Below the pieces are notes generated by a model. That model was not told the DNA's origin. It made no database searches and saw nothing but the letters and a program-made list of their open reading frames with translations. The position numbers and the translations under genes were made by a program. Shown piece by piece: positions 1 through 9,763 of a DNA stretch of 64,000 nt (the stretch's first letter is position 1; each line of letters begins with the position of its first letter). Source of the stretch: Gracilaria domingensis (taxonomy: Eukaryota > Rhodophyta > Florideophyceae > Gracilariales > Gracilariaceae); the NCBI GenBank assembly GCA_022539475.1, contig VCMS01000008.1, positions 62,001 to 126,000 on the forward strand, read 5' to 3'.

Positions 1-435
1 ACCACGAACAGCCGCCCGCGCCGCGCCGCGTCGTCCGCCGGCGGCGCCGCGTCCGCCGCGCGCGCGCGCGCGCCGCGCCGCGCGCACAGCGGCGCGCGCG
101 GCGCGCCGACGCGGCGCGCCGACGCGCGCAGCGACAGCGCGAACGCCAGCGCGCACATGACGCGCCGTCGAGATAGCCGTCGACAACGCCACCCCGCCCG
201 CGGCGCCACCCCGCCCGTGGCGCCGCGCGCGCGCGCGCGCGCGCTCGCGATCCGCGCGGCGCGGGGGCGAGCTCCGGCGTGACGCGCGCGTGACGCGCGT
301 GAGGCGGCGGCGCGCCGGCAGCGCGCGCACGTGACGGCGCACGTGGCGCGCCCGCGAGCTGCTTGTTTTGGTGGTCGGCGCGATGCGCGCGGCGCGCGGC
401 GGCGGCGGCGGCGGCGGCGGGCTGCAGGCGGCACC
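1..435. other. GC-rich left edge, probable 5' region of the Pkr1-like gene
   Basis: Almost pure GCGCGC/CGCCG sequence with no recognisable coding signal. Long frames here are open on both strands only because stop codons are rare at this composition. It probably holds the promoter of the downstream Pkr1-like gene and possibly the end or start of a neighbour outside the window. No TATA-like element was seen. Confidence 0.4.
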
Positions 436-506
436 ATGTCGTCGGCGTCGACGAGCGCTTCGTCCGCGCCCGAGCCCGCGCCCGCGCCCGCGCCCGCGGC
501 GGGCGC

Positions 507-537
<31 letters not shown>

Positions 538-1007
538 GCGGCGGCGAGCGAGGCGAGCGTGGCGGCGGAGATTCTGCGCGCGCTGCCGGACTGGCTCAAG
601 CCGGGCGTGAGCGGCGGCACGCACGTGGTGCTGCGCGCCGTGCTGCTGCTGCTCAACGTGCTGCTGCTGTCGTTCGCCGCCATGCGCGTGCTGTCGCCGC
701 ACTTTGAGATCATGTGGCTGCTGTGCGCCGCGCTCACCGCGTGCTACTTTGTGTACGTTGTGCGCGCCGCCTTTGATGCGCAAGCGCGCGCGCGACGCGC
801 GCCGATGCTGACCGCGTTGCGCCGATGCGCGTTTGCGCGCCGCACAGGTTCATGGCGGAGATCGCCAAGCTGCACAAGCAGGCGGCGCCGGCGCGCGGCG
901 ACGGCGCTGGCGCCGGCGCGGCCGCCGGCGCCAGCAGCGCCAGCAGCGCCGCCAGCGCGCCGCCGGCGCCCGCCGCGCCGACGCGCGACGACAAGAAACA
1001 AAACTAG
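436..1007 (+). CDS. Pkr1-like small ER membrane protein (V-ATPase assembly factor family)
   Basis: Two exons give a protein of about 158 residues. The intron (753-847, 95 nt) has donor GTACGT, a CTGAC-like branch site and a CACAG acceptor, and joins the frames at a split Val codon. The N terminus is a Pro-Ala and poly-Ala tract. It is followed by a short amphipathic motif (LPDWLKPGVSGGTH) and two closely spaced membrane segments (VVLRAVLLLLNVLLL and MWLLCAALTACYFV), then a charged, Ala/Ser/Pro-rich tail ending KKQN. The motif before the first helix, the paired helices and the polar tail match yeast Pkr1, an ER protein needed for V-ATPase assembly. Identification rests on the overall pattern, since the family is short and poorly conserved. 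The next gene on the same strand begins about 150 bp downstream. Confidence 0.65.
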
Positions 1008-1163
1008 GCGCGCGCGCGCGCCACTTTTTGAAATTTGGCCCACCCCACCGTGCGGCGCCCGCTTTGAACTTGCCCGATCCAACAGCCGCGCGCGCGCGCA
1101 CGTCCCCCTCCTGCCCGCGCCTCCCCCCCCCTCCCGCCCTTCCCCCCCCCGCGCGCGCTCGCA

Positions 1164-2551
1164 ATGGGCGGCGGCACCACGCACGCGCGCAAGCACGCGC
1201 CGCCGCCGCGCGCGCAGTCGCCCGCGTGGGACACGCAGCGCCCGTACCTCACGGCGAGTTCTTCATCCGCCGCGACGCGCGCTACATGCGCGCCACGTCG
1301 GCCAGCAGCTGGGAGCAGCGCTTCTCCATCAACCGCGACATGCTGCCCGCCTTCCTCGCCGAGTTCGCCACCACCGTGCTGCGCGCCGGCAAGTACCTCA
1401 ACGTGCTGCGCGAGTGCGACGTGCGGCTGCCGCCGCTGCCGCCCGCGCCGCACCAGTCGCTCACCGCGTGCGCGCCCGACCTGCTCGCGCCGGACGCGCG
1501 CCGCCGCATCTCCGCCTTTGTCACGCGCGCGTGCCACAGGGCCGCCGCCCACCTCATGCGCCACCTGTCGCAGACGGTGCGCATCCGCGAGCGGCTGCGC
1601 ACCTTGAGGGCGTACTTTCTGGACATTGCGCACGTGGAGCTGTCCAAGCCGCGCCCCATGGTGTCGAGGAGCCGCTTGGCCTCGCTGCTTGACATCTGCA
1701 TTCGCGCCGGCGTCAACCGCAACGATCAGTTTGCGGACGACGTCACGTGCGTTCTGGCGGACGACCATCTCGCTGCGGAGATTGCCAACGTGGACAACCC
1801 GCGACACCGCGACAACGGCGACGCCATCTCGGGCTACGAGGCGTTTGCGCGGGATTACAGGCTGGAGTGGCCGCTCAGCCTGGTCGTCTCCGAGACGGAG
1901 GTGCTCAAGTACCAGTTCTTGTTTCGCTACCTGTTCTACCTCAAGTACATCGAGCGCGAGCTCGAGCACTGCTGGAACCTGCACATGAGGGCCAAGCGAT
2001 CTCTCACAAAAGTGGCAACGTCGCTTGTGCGCTCGTTTGCGCTCCGCAACCGAATGCTGCACTTTGTTCGAAACATGCTGTACTACACCGTGGCGGACGT
2101 GATGGAGCCCAACTGGCGGCAGCTTGAGCTCGCCATGCGCAAGGCGCAAACCATTGACGAGATCATGGTGCATCACGCCCACTTTGTTGACATGTGCGTC
2201 ACGCAAAGCTTGCTGTCCAACGAGAAGCATTTGCAGGTGCTCTGGGCTCTCGGCGAGACTTGTACCCCATTCGCAACGTATACCGACGGTTTTGAATCGC
2301 TTATCCGAGCGCGGCAGGACGCAGACGTGGTGCAGCAACGATTGAAGGAGCGCTCGTATCCCACAACGCTGGCCAAGTTTGAGACCAGCTTTGATCTGCA
2401 CCTCGGAAAGCTCATGGATGGGCTTTCCGCCGTTTCAAAGAAACGAGCCAACGTGCATCTCGCAAATCTGTGTGAACGCCTCGATGGTGGCGACTACTAC
2501 AGTAGATGCAAAGAACGATCTTTGGCTTCATTTGGTAACCTGCAGATCTGA
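1164..2551 (+). CDS. gamma-tubulin complex component 2 (GCP2/Spc97-like), N-terminal half missing
   Basis: From about position 1241 to the stop the frame closely follows the C-terminal two thirds of GCP2. Landmarks are PHGEFFI, the WEQRFSI segment, GKYLNVLREC, a Leu-rich helix then YFLDIAHVELSKP, LLDICIRAG, the WPLSLVV motif, FRYLFYLKYIERELEHCW, and VMEPNW before the IDEIMVHH helix. GCP2 pairs with GCP3 in the gamma-tubulin small complex that nucleates microtubules; this C-terminal region binds gamma-tubulin. What is unusual is the start: the roughly 350-residue N-terminal GRIP1 region has no room, because the Pkr1-like gene ends at 1007. The first ATG (1164) lies in a different frame from the conserved region, and no splice pair I tried reconciles them. 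The in-frame Met at about 1286 would remove PHGEFFI. The start is therefore unresolved. Confidence 0.8.
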
Positions 2552-2756
2552 GTTAACATCATTTTAGCGTTAATTGATATGTTCATATGTACATAACAAG
2601 CACACAAGTTGATCTCGCGAGACACGGTTGGCAACCAAAACGCGGTGAACAAGCCGATGCTTTCGCTTGCTCACCGCCATCAAAGCTGTTGATTTTGTGG
2701 GTGCTGTTGTGGTTGTCGCATTAGTTAATATATGAAGGCGTTGCGGGCGACGATAG

Positions 2757-3878
2757 TCATGGCTTTGCGGGAGGTGAGCCATTGCTTTCCTCTTGAACGT
2801 GAGGTGAGCGTTGCGCTGATGAATGTGCTGTTGTACATACGGCATGGTGTTTACCAGGCGCGGATTGACAAGTTTGGCGTTCTTCTGGCAACTCGCGCAC
2901 GCTCGGTTTTAACTCTGCGACGGCATTCGCCATCGAGCGCAACGTATTGCTTGTAGCAGCGGCATCTTGCTCGAATTGAACACGTAACTTGGCCTGCTCG
3001 CCGAGCAACGCCTCGATCTCGCGTGAAACCACCGCGCTGAGCTTCTGTTGATGCTTCCAGAACTGCGCGCGCTCGCGCTGAATTTGGTCGTGAGCGTCTC
3101 TGCGCTGCTTCTGCAAGGCGTCTGCGAGCAGCTCCGCGGCGGCTTCACGCCTGTGCAGCTCATCTTCCCTTGTCTGGCAGGCGGCCTCAAAGCGGCGCTC
3201 CTTCTCCGCGGCGAGCATTTCGCGCTTGACAACGGACGCCAGGCGCGTGGCGATGCGTTCGTTCTCGGCGGCGTGCGCCGCCTGGGTGTCGTTCTGCTGC
3301 TGCTCCAGGCGCTTGGACCACTGATGCAGGCGCGCCTGCTGCAGCGTCGAGTACTTGAGCGACGCCTCCTTCGCAAGTATCTCGCGCTCGCCGCGATGCA
3401 GCTCCGCGCGCCGGCGCCCAAACTCGCGCTCGCGCAGCGCGGCCAGGTCGTGTTGGCGCTTCTGCGCGTCCACGAGCGAGCGCTCGCGCACGTCCAGCTG
3501 CAGCGCGCGGTTATCCAGCTGCATGGCGCGCACGGCCAGCGCGCGCGCCGCGCGCTCCAGCCGCTGCACGCTGGCGTGCTGCGCGGCCGCGGCCGCCGTC
3601 AGCTCGACGCGCACGGACGCGCGTAGCGCGGACAGCTCGGCCGTCAGCCGCGCGTGCGTGCCGCGGTACGCGTCGTCCAGCGACGACAGCTGCGTGCTGG
3701 CGTGCTGCGCCGCGCCGAGCGCGCGCGCGTGCAGACGCGCGGGGAGCGACGGCGGCGAGGACGGCGTCGGCGATGGCGTCGGCGACGGCGTCGGCGACGG
3801 CGTCGGCGATGGCGATGGCGATGGCGATGGCGATGGCGATGGCGCGTCTTTGAGCCCTTTGGCGCCGTTCGGTTGCAT
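2757..3878 (-). CDS. coiled-coil protein with an N-terminal Pro-Ser/Pro-Thr repeat
   Basis: A single open frame of 373 residues starts at a true ATG. Residues about 13-45 are a Pro-Ser then Pro-Thr dipeptide tract, encoded by a GGCGAT/GGCGTC hexamer array. From about residue 50 to 330 the protein is a long charged alpha-helix rich in Glu, Arg, Gln and Ala with heptad-like Leu spacing, as in LRERE and REILAKEASLKYS, so an extended coiled coil is expected. The last 40 residues are polar and unstructured. I do not recognise a family; centrosomal, cytoskeletal or tethering proteins look like this, but no function can be assigned. The 3' end is convergent with the GCP2-like gene. Its 5' end is about 210 bp from the divergent fibrillin gene, in a GC island. 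Confidence 0.7.
   Translation of the reverse strand: MQPNGAKGLKDAPSPSPSPSPSPSPTPSPTPSPTPSPTPSSPPSLPARLHARALGAAQHASTQLSSLDDAYRGTHARLTAELSALRASVRVELTAAAAAQHASVQRLERAARALAVRAMQLDNRALQLDVRERSLVDAQKRQHDLAALREREFGRRRAELHRGEREILAKEASLKYSTLQQARLHQWSKRLEQQQNDTQAAHAAENERIATRLASVVKREMLAAEKERRFEAACQTREDELHRREAAAELLADALQKQRRDAHDQIQRERAQFWKHQQKLSAVVSREIEALLGEQAKLRVQFEQDAAATSNTLRSMANAVAELKPSVRELPEERQTCQSAPGKHHAVCTTAHSSAQRSPHVQEESNGSPPAKP
3762..3844 (+). repeat. hexamer/dodecamer minisatellite inside the coiled-coil gene
   Basis: Alternating GGCGTC and GGCGAC/GGCGAT units over about 80 bp. The right half is a run of GGCGAT units. On the minus strand it encodes (Pro-Ser)n followed by (Pro-Thr)n, so it is a coding repeat whose unit length keeps the frame. 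Confidence 0.85.
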
Positions 3879-4089
3879 GGTGGCCGCGCACGGGCGCCGC
3901 GCCGCGTCTGTCGGGGGCGGGGACGTTTCGGCGTACGGCCGCGGACGCGCGCGGCAGCGACAGGCGCGTTTTACCTATTTGCGGCGGCTGCGATGCGCGG
4001 CGGGCGCGTCGCAGCCACCCGCGCGCGTGGCGCGCGCCCGTTGGCGCTGACGAAACATCGCGCGGGACGATCACAACGGCGGCGCGCGC

Positions 4090-4777
4090 GTGCGCGCGCC
4101 GCACTGCGCCGCGACGTTGTCGCGGCTCCTGACCCGTCGCGCGAGAAGGCTCCGCCACGTCCGGCGAACAAGATGGGCGCCGCTTTCTGCCCCGCCGCCC
4201 CCGCCGCCGCGCGTCAGCCGCGCTTCGCCGCCGCGCGCGCGTCGGGCGCGACGAGCAGCTGGCGCCGCATCTGGCCGCGCTGACGCACGGCGCGCCGCCC
4301 GCGGCCGACCGGCGTCTGCTCGGCGTGTGGCGCAACGCGCACACCAGCACGCCGCGCACGGCGTCGCCCGTGCAGCGCGCGTTTCTGCGCAGCGGGGCGG
4401 TGGTTCCGCGCGTGCAGCAGGTGGTGGTCGGGGAGACGGCGCCGCTGGCGGTGGTGAACCGCGTGTCGCTGCCTTTCGGCGTGCTCAACTTGCTGGGCGT
4501 CGTGACGGACGTGCGTGAACAGCGCTTGTTCATTCGCTTTGCGCGCGCGTGGTTCGCGTTTTTTGACGGCGGCGTGCGGCTGCCTTACCCTGTTCCGTTT
4601 CGGTTGCTGGGGAAGAAGGCGTGCGGCTGGCTGGATGTGCTTTACGTCGATGAAGAGCTGCGGGTGGCCAGGGGAAACCGTGGTTCTACCTTTGTGCTGC
4701 GGAAAGAGCACGATGCCGACGCGCTGTCGCCGGACGTGCAGGAGGCGCTCGACTCCGAACTGCAGCAATCATCATGA
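4090..4777 (+). CDS. plastid lipid-associated protein (PAP/fibrillin family), start unresolved
   Basis: The supported part runs from about 4259 to the stop (about 172 residues). It has the fibrillin signature: RRLLGVWRNAHTS at the start of the barrel, a central hydrophobic strand pair, and the family-typical KKACGWLDVLYVDEELRVAR followed by GNRGSTFVLRK. Fibrillins are lipocalin-like plastid proteins on plastoglobules and thylakoids that help carry lipids and quinones. The conserved frame has no upstream ATG. One way to supply a leader is an ATG at 4090 (an Arg-rich, transit-like peptide) joined across a 46-nt intron, 4213-4258 with ends GTCAGC and GAGCAG; this keeps frame, but the intron lacks a clear branch site. 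A different-frame ATG lies at 4173. The family is fairly sure, the 5' end is not. Confidence 0.7.
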
Positions 4778-4989
4778 TGCCCTGTTTATATTAGTGCCAA
4801 CGTACGAATGGTAGTACCAGCAGCATACGTATTCAACACGCAACTGTGCCCCCCCCCCGCTTGTAGTTGGCGAGACCATCATGACGCATATAGTTACTAT
4901 ATTGTAGTAGAGCAGTGCTGACATTTCCTAAAGGAATAGTCATCACTGATGCCGTCGGCTCCATACCGACTTGTGCTTGCGTTACACCA

Positions 4990-6573
4990 TTACGTACGAC
5001 CTCCGTTTCTTCTCAATCTCTGCCCAACCTCGTACGCCATCTCAATGGCCTGCGCTCCGTTCAGTCTGGGATCGCACATGCTCACATAATTCTCGGACAG
5101 TCTGGCCTCCGTAATCTCGTTCACATCGCCTCCAAGGCATTCGGTAATGTTCTCCTCCCCGGTCATTTCGAGATGCACGCCTCCAGCCACCGTTCCCTCT
5201 TGCGCATGTGCCCTGAAGAACGCGTCAACCTCTCCAAGTATTCTCCCAAACGGCCTGGTTTTGATGCCGTTCACTTTGATAGTGTTGCCGTGCATGGGGT
5301 CGATACTCCACACCACGTCGCGCCCCGCCTGCTTCACTGCACGAAGCAGCGCTGGCAGCCTCTCCATGATCACATCCTTCCCCATGCGAACGATGAGCAT
5401 GATCTTGCCGGCATCGTTGTTCGGGTTGAGCTTGTCAAGCATGATCATCACTTCTTCGGGCGTGACCGTGGGTCCCAGCTTGACGCCAATCGGGTTCTCA
5501 ATGCCGCGCAGGAACTCCACATGCGCGCCATCAAGCTGTCGGGTACGCTCGCCAACCCACAGCATGTGCGCCGACGAACAGTACCACCCGCCGTCGCCGT
5601 TCGGCTTGACGCACTCCCTGGTAAGAGCCGCCTCGTACGTGAGGAGCAGCGCCTCATGCGACGAGTAAAACTCCGGTTCACGCATGTTCTGCAAGCCCTC
5701 CGTGCTGGCCGAAGTGTCCAGCCCGCACGCGCGCACAAAGTTAAGCGCGTCCTCGATGTGCGTCACCAAGCGCGAGTACTTCTCCGGAGTAAGTCGGTTG
5801 ATGAGTGACACCCATTCCATCATGCTCTGCGTGCTCTTGGCGAGCGCGCGCAGCATGTTGAGAGACGCTGCCGACTGCGCGTACGCCCGCAGCAAGCGTT
5901 CAGGCTCCGGAATTCGCGCTTCCTTGGACGGCATTGCCGAATTGATAATGTCCCCGCGGTACACCGGGATCTGTCCGTCGGCGGTGTTCTCCATGTCATT
6001 CGACCTCGGCTTGGCAAACTGGCCGGCCACGCGACCGATCTTCACAGCCGGCAGGCCGGAAAGGTACGACAGCACAATCGACTGCGCGATAAGCACCCTG
6101 AACGTGGACTCGAGCGAGGCGGCATTGAAGTGGTCAAACGACTCTGCGCAATCTCCGCCCTGCAGCACAAACGCCTCGCCGAGAGCGGCGCGAGCCAGCG
6201 CGGCGCGAAGGCGGCGAATCTCGCCGGGAAACACCAGCGGCGGGTTGTGCGACAGACGCGCCTCGGTGCGGTGCAGCGCGTCAGTGTCCGGGTACACCGG
6301 CTGCTGCAGGATCGGTCGCGAGCGCCACGTATTCGGCGTCCACGCCGGCGGCGGCGGCGGCGGCGCCGACTGCGCGCGGCGCGGCGACTCGAGCGCGGCG
6401 CGCGGCGACACGGCCGCGCGGCCGCGCAGCGCCGGCGGCGCGCGGCGCGCGCGCAGCGGCGTGCAGGGGAGGAAGGCGGGGTGCATGGCGGCGGCGGCGC
6501 GGGTGGAGGCGGCGCGGATCTGCGCGCGAGCGGCGTCCAGGCGTGGTGGCGGCGGCGGGTGCCGCGGGCGCAT
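4990..6573 (-). CDS. class II 3-deoxy-D-arabino-heptulosonate 7-phosphate (DAHP) synthase, plastid-targeted
   Basis: An intronless 527-residue frame of the plant/Mycobacterium-type enzyme, which condenses phosphoenolpyruvate and erythrose 4-phosphate as the first step of the shikimate pathway. Family motifs are plain: LQGGDCAESF, KIGRVAGQFAKPRS, PVYRGDIIN, the RMGKDVI segment, the WSIDPMHGNT metal/substrate loop, GGVHLEMTGE, ENITECLGG, and YVSMCDPRLN near the end. The N terminus is an Arg/Ala/Pro-rich leader of about 75 residues without conserved motifs. A second ATG at 6486 begins MHPAFLPCTPLRARR, with a Phe near the N terminus as in red-algal transit peptides, and may be the true start. The enzyme would act in the plastid stroma. 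It is convergent with the fibrillin gene. Confidence 0.95.
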   Translation of the reverse strand: MRPRHPPPPPRLDAARAQIRAASTRAAAAMHPAFLPCTPLRARRAPPALRGRAAVSPRAALESPRRAQSAPPPPPPAWTPNTWRSRPILQQPVYPDTDALHRTEARLSHNPPLVFPGEIRRLRAALARAALGEAFVLQGGDCAESFDHFNAASLESTFRVLIAQSIVLSYLSGLPAVKIGRVAGQFAKPRSNDMENTADGQIPVYRGDIINSAMPSKEARIPEPERLLRAYAQSAASLNMLRALAKSTQSMMEWVSLINRLTPEKYSRLVTHIEDALNFVRACGLDTSASTEGLQNMREPEFYSSHEALLLTYEAALTRECVKPNGDGGWYCSSAHMLWVGERTRQLDGAHVEFLRGIENPIGVKLGPTVTPEEVMIMLDKLNPNNDAGKIMLIVRMGKDVIMERLPALLRAVKQAGRDVVWSIDPMHGNTIKVNGIKTRPFGRILGEVDAFFRAHAQEGTVAGGVHLEMTGEENITECLGGDVNEITEARLSENYVSMCDPRLNGAQAIEMAYEVGQRLRRNGGRT

Positions 6574-7974
6574 CGCGCATTGCGCGGCGCTTAACTAACC
6601 GCCGCGGTCGCGCCACCGTGGCGCATGGCTCAGTGGCGAATGCTTTGCTGGGGCCTCGCGCGAGCACGCTCTGAATTCGCGCCGCGTCCACGTCCTACGC
6701 GTATTAGATCGCCGTAGCGCGCTGTCCGCGTGGAGACGCCAATCTCCGCGGGAGGCTCATCTCCGTTAGGACGGCCGGAGCTGCCTTCGGCACGAGCTGG
6801 TCCTTCCCAGAACCGTGCTCGTCTAGATAACTGCTCGGAGCCCACAACTCGTCGTCTGCTCCGCAAGGAGCTTGAACAAGTCTTTGATGCACTTTCCAAA
6901 TGTTCCATAAATGTCGAAGCCCACGGGAGCCAACTACTCGTCCGTCGGCCACGCGATACAACCGTTTCTGTGCAGCATTTGATCAAACACGAAACACAGA
7001 GCTTCTTGGCCTTCCAACGGAAAGCATGTTTCATCTGAGGCTGTAGCTTGGAAATACGACAGTACAACGTAGTGTCTTTTTTCTAAGCTTCATGATGGAG
7101 CAGTGATTCAAATGGAGTGGTTCCATCAAGTGAACCAAAGGTATGGGGAGAATTGCAAACGCATAGCGATGCACAGACGATTGAACAACAACCAAGCCCG
7201 AGTTAGTGATTGGTATTCTTTCTTTGTTCATGGAGCCGGTAATCAAGAAGAAGGACAAGATGCATGTCCTTCCAAACACACCGAGCCCCCAAACTGAGCT
7301 TTTCCAATGGTTTACCAGCCCGAAAGACAAAAAAGTCGGTCAATCCTTCGGTAGGTAAGGTTAGGTCAAAGAACGCGGTGAGCAAATCTCGAGCATCACG
7401 CAAGTCTGCACCTTGAATGTTGGAAATGCACTGAGGCGAGCCTCTGATGTTGTGGAAATCACGATGTCGGCTTTCGACCTTAGTTCCAAATGCTATTTCA
7501 GATGCAGCTAGAAACGCCATGCGGATCGCCCCCCCTCTCCAGTTCATCCACGATGATCTACGCCGCATGTTTGGCAGACTTTAAACGTTTTCGCACCGGC
7601 GACCGGAAACAACAAAGCGTTGGGTTGATAACGAGAAGAGCCAAATGCCTTTCCTGACAGAAGCCAACGGACGGGATTTGGGTACGGGTTCGCATGGTGC
7701 AGCATTGCGTGGAAACAGTTCGAACTGTTTGCGTTGTCATCCGACAAGCAGCAACCAGTAGCGATACTATGCTCATCGGGAGGATAATGTAGCCATGGCG
7801 TTTTGACAAAGAGATAGACATCTATTGTTTGCCAGCTAGCGTTCCTTAGAGCAATCTCTGAAGCACTTTAGGCCAAAACCCCATACCCAGGCCATACCTC
7901 TATATACCCGATGACTCTCGCAAGATCAAAGAATATCTAAAGTGATGCGCAGGCACAATCACAATCATGGTGCT
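6574..7974. other. intergenic stretch without a recognisable gene
   Basis: About 1.4 kb between the DAHP synthase start and the hydrolase end. The first 100 bp belong to the GC island of the DAHP synthase promoter, then composition becomes ordinary. Several 80-145 codon frames exist on both strands, but most begin at GTG or TTG and none shows a known motif. The only ATG-started one of note is at 7203-7568 (minus). A degraded or multi-exon gene cannot be excluded. Confidence 0.4.
7203..7568 (-). CDS. hypothetical short ORF, unrecognised
   Basis: An ATG-started frame of 121 residues with natural-looking composition, for example DLRDARDLLTAFFDLTLP and GKPLEKLSLGARCV. There are no cysteine clusters, membrane helices or known motifs. 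It sits alone in a gene-poor stretch. It could be an exon of a larger gene, a relic, or chance; chance is quite possible. Confidence 0.2.
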   Translation of the reverse strand: MRRRSSWMNWRGGAIRMAFLAASEIAFGTKVESRHRDFHNIRGSPQCISNIQGADLRDARDLLTAFFDLTLPTEGLTDFFVFRAGKPLEKLSLGARCVWKDMHLVLLLDYRLHEQRKNTNH

Positions 7975-9090
7975 TCAAGACATCTCATTTGTGCCAGACT
8001 GAACAATTTTCTGCATCTGAAGAAAAGAGCTCCAGTATTTGACTGCGTCCGGGTGACCATCATCGCACCTCCAGAAGACGGTGAATGCCAGATTCCTTTC
8101 ATGCAAATATTATGAGCTCCACCCAGAAAAGCTGAAGATAATGGTACAATTCCTGACCGTAGAAGGGCACGTGCACGGTGACAAGCAAGTAAAGTCAGAG
8201 ATTGCAAAGTTAAAGGAGGCATGTCGAAAGATAAGAAACGTACCATCGCCTTCAGCCGCTCCATTTCCAATAGACTTGTCCGTCAAAGAATAACTAACTC
8301 TAGTGAACCAATCCGTTTCCCAAAATCGCCACGTGCCACTGGGCTTTTCTGGCACAGACGCTCCGTTGCCAATTATATTTACATATTGAACATTGGTATG
8401 ATACGCGCCAGGATAGTTTTCGTTAACAAACTGCATGTTCTTCCTAGTAACGCCTTCATCGCTACGATGTGGTGTACCAAGACAGACTAGCTTTGATACA
8501 AATCGCGCTCCATGCCACACAGACGAAGAGCCTATAGGGTACGGAACGTGCCCGAGATAAATACGAGCAATCCAGCCGCCGGCCGAATGGGCAACAAGAT
8601 GCACGTTTGAACAGCCAGACCGTTTTCTTGCTGTTTGCACCGCCTCGTGTAACAAGCGCAAAACAGGGGTGATAGGGCGACCCCCCACAGTGGATATCCA
8701 GGTGGAGAATGTGACCGGGACCACACTGACCTCAGCACCAGGGCCAAGGGTTTCACGAAGCAGCTCTGCCATGGGATAATACTCTGTGGCGGTTGCACCG
8801 TAACCCGGAATGATTACGACTGGAGTCAATGGGGCGTGATCGTTTCGTCCGAAAGGTGGTAGACGTTGGTCAAAGACATCTACCTTGTGATAGTTTGATG
8901 CAGCAGTTTCGGAACGCTCTTGCTGTGATGAGGTGGGGCGCAGGCGGACGTTAGACGGTTGGTAAGGCCGCGTTTTGAGGTGAGGAGTGATGCATTTCTG
9001 ACTGTTGGGAAGTTTTGGGCTGAACGATGGCGTCGTGATAAAGCATTGCGGTGGACTTCGGTTTGAACCTGACAACCGATAGTGATGCAT
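7975..9090 (-). CDS. alpha/beta hydrolase (lipase-like), probably plastid; apparent frame break near the end
   Basis: Exon 1 (9090-8244) starts at ATG with a polar leader of about 75 residues, then PVVIIPGYGATATEYYP (oxyanion-side strand and loop), the nucleophile elbow VHLVAHSAGGWIARIYL (GHSAG-like, here AHSAG with Ser), and VCLGTPHRS. A 91-nt intron (8153-8243, donor GTACGT) leads to exon 2, which begins GIVPLSSAF and contains GIWHSP, the expected catalytic-His strand. This is the plant/cyanobacterial PGAP1-like lipase pattern. After GIWHSP the frame reads to 7965, but the +1 frame gives DDGHPDAVKYWSSFLQ and a stop at 7975, which fits the family's usual Val-x-x-Trp ending better. Either a one-base frameshift near 8065 or a 52-nt intron ending TCTTTTCTTCAG is possible. 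Confidence 0.75.
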
Positions 9091-9763
9091 CGCTACAACG
9101 AAAGCAAAGTTGATTTGTGCGAGGGGGGGTAAAAGAGTATCCTTTCAACTGCGAGGGCAAGTGTTGCAGCAACGCTCCGTGTGACGGACTACGTTCGTAG
9201 CTCATTCCCAGATGAATGAGATCAACGCCAAAGAAGATCGAAAAGAGCGCCCCTGGCGCAGGGCTGAGGAAGTGCGCATCGCTGGCTAGGATTTTGCGGC
9301 GCAGCGAAGTCTCGAGTGTGCGCGCCACGTGTGCGTCATCAACGGTCTTTGCAAGATAGACCGCAAGGTATCCTGGGCAAAGTTACTAGGTTGACGCTGT
9401 TCGTATCAGGTTATCTTTTGTCAAGGTAGATTTGTCGAGGATGAATAGATACTATTCTTGCCGTTGTTGTAACTCTCTGAGCGCCACAAACTCGTTCTGC
9501 TTGGCTCAAGACAAGGGCTGAAAGGATATTGCTGGTGTCAAGACACTACGATCTTGAGACACAACCTGCTAGTGTCGCCCGCAAAGTTATGAGACTTCTT
9601 GGAACGAACTTCTCTGGTTCACTTCAACAGTTTGTCCCGCCGGTCTGACGTGAAAAGGTACTGTAGCCCTCTTAACTTCGTAAGAAGGCACCATCATTTC
9701 TGTCTAACGTGCTTTCTAATCATCGAAGATTGGTTCGTTGTCCCGGTGTTTGTCGGAATACTA
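9091..9763. other. intergenic, probable divergent promoter
   Basis: About 670 bp between the start of the hydrolase (minus) and the small Cys-rich ORF (plus). The frames here begin at non-ATG codons and show no motifs. Nothing else is visible. Confidence 0.4.

Noticed and set aside
331-1692. Long plus-strand frame (453 codons) across the Pkr1-like and GCP2-like genes
   Set aside because: Starts at GTG and becomes Arg/Pro nonsense after the Pkr1-like membrane segments. It is a product of the GC-rich composition.
5684-6598. 304-codon plus-strand frame
   Set aside because: Antisense to the conserved DAHP synthase gene and without motifs of its own.
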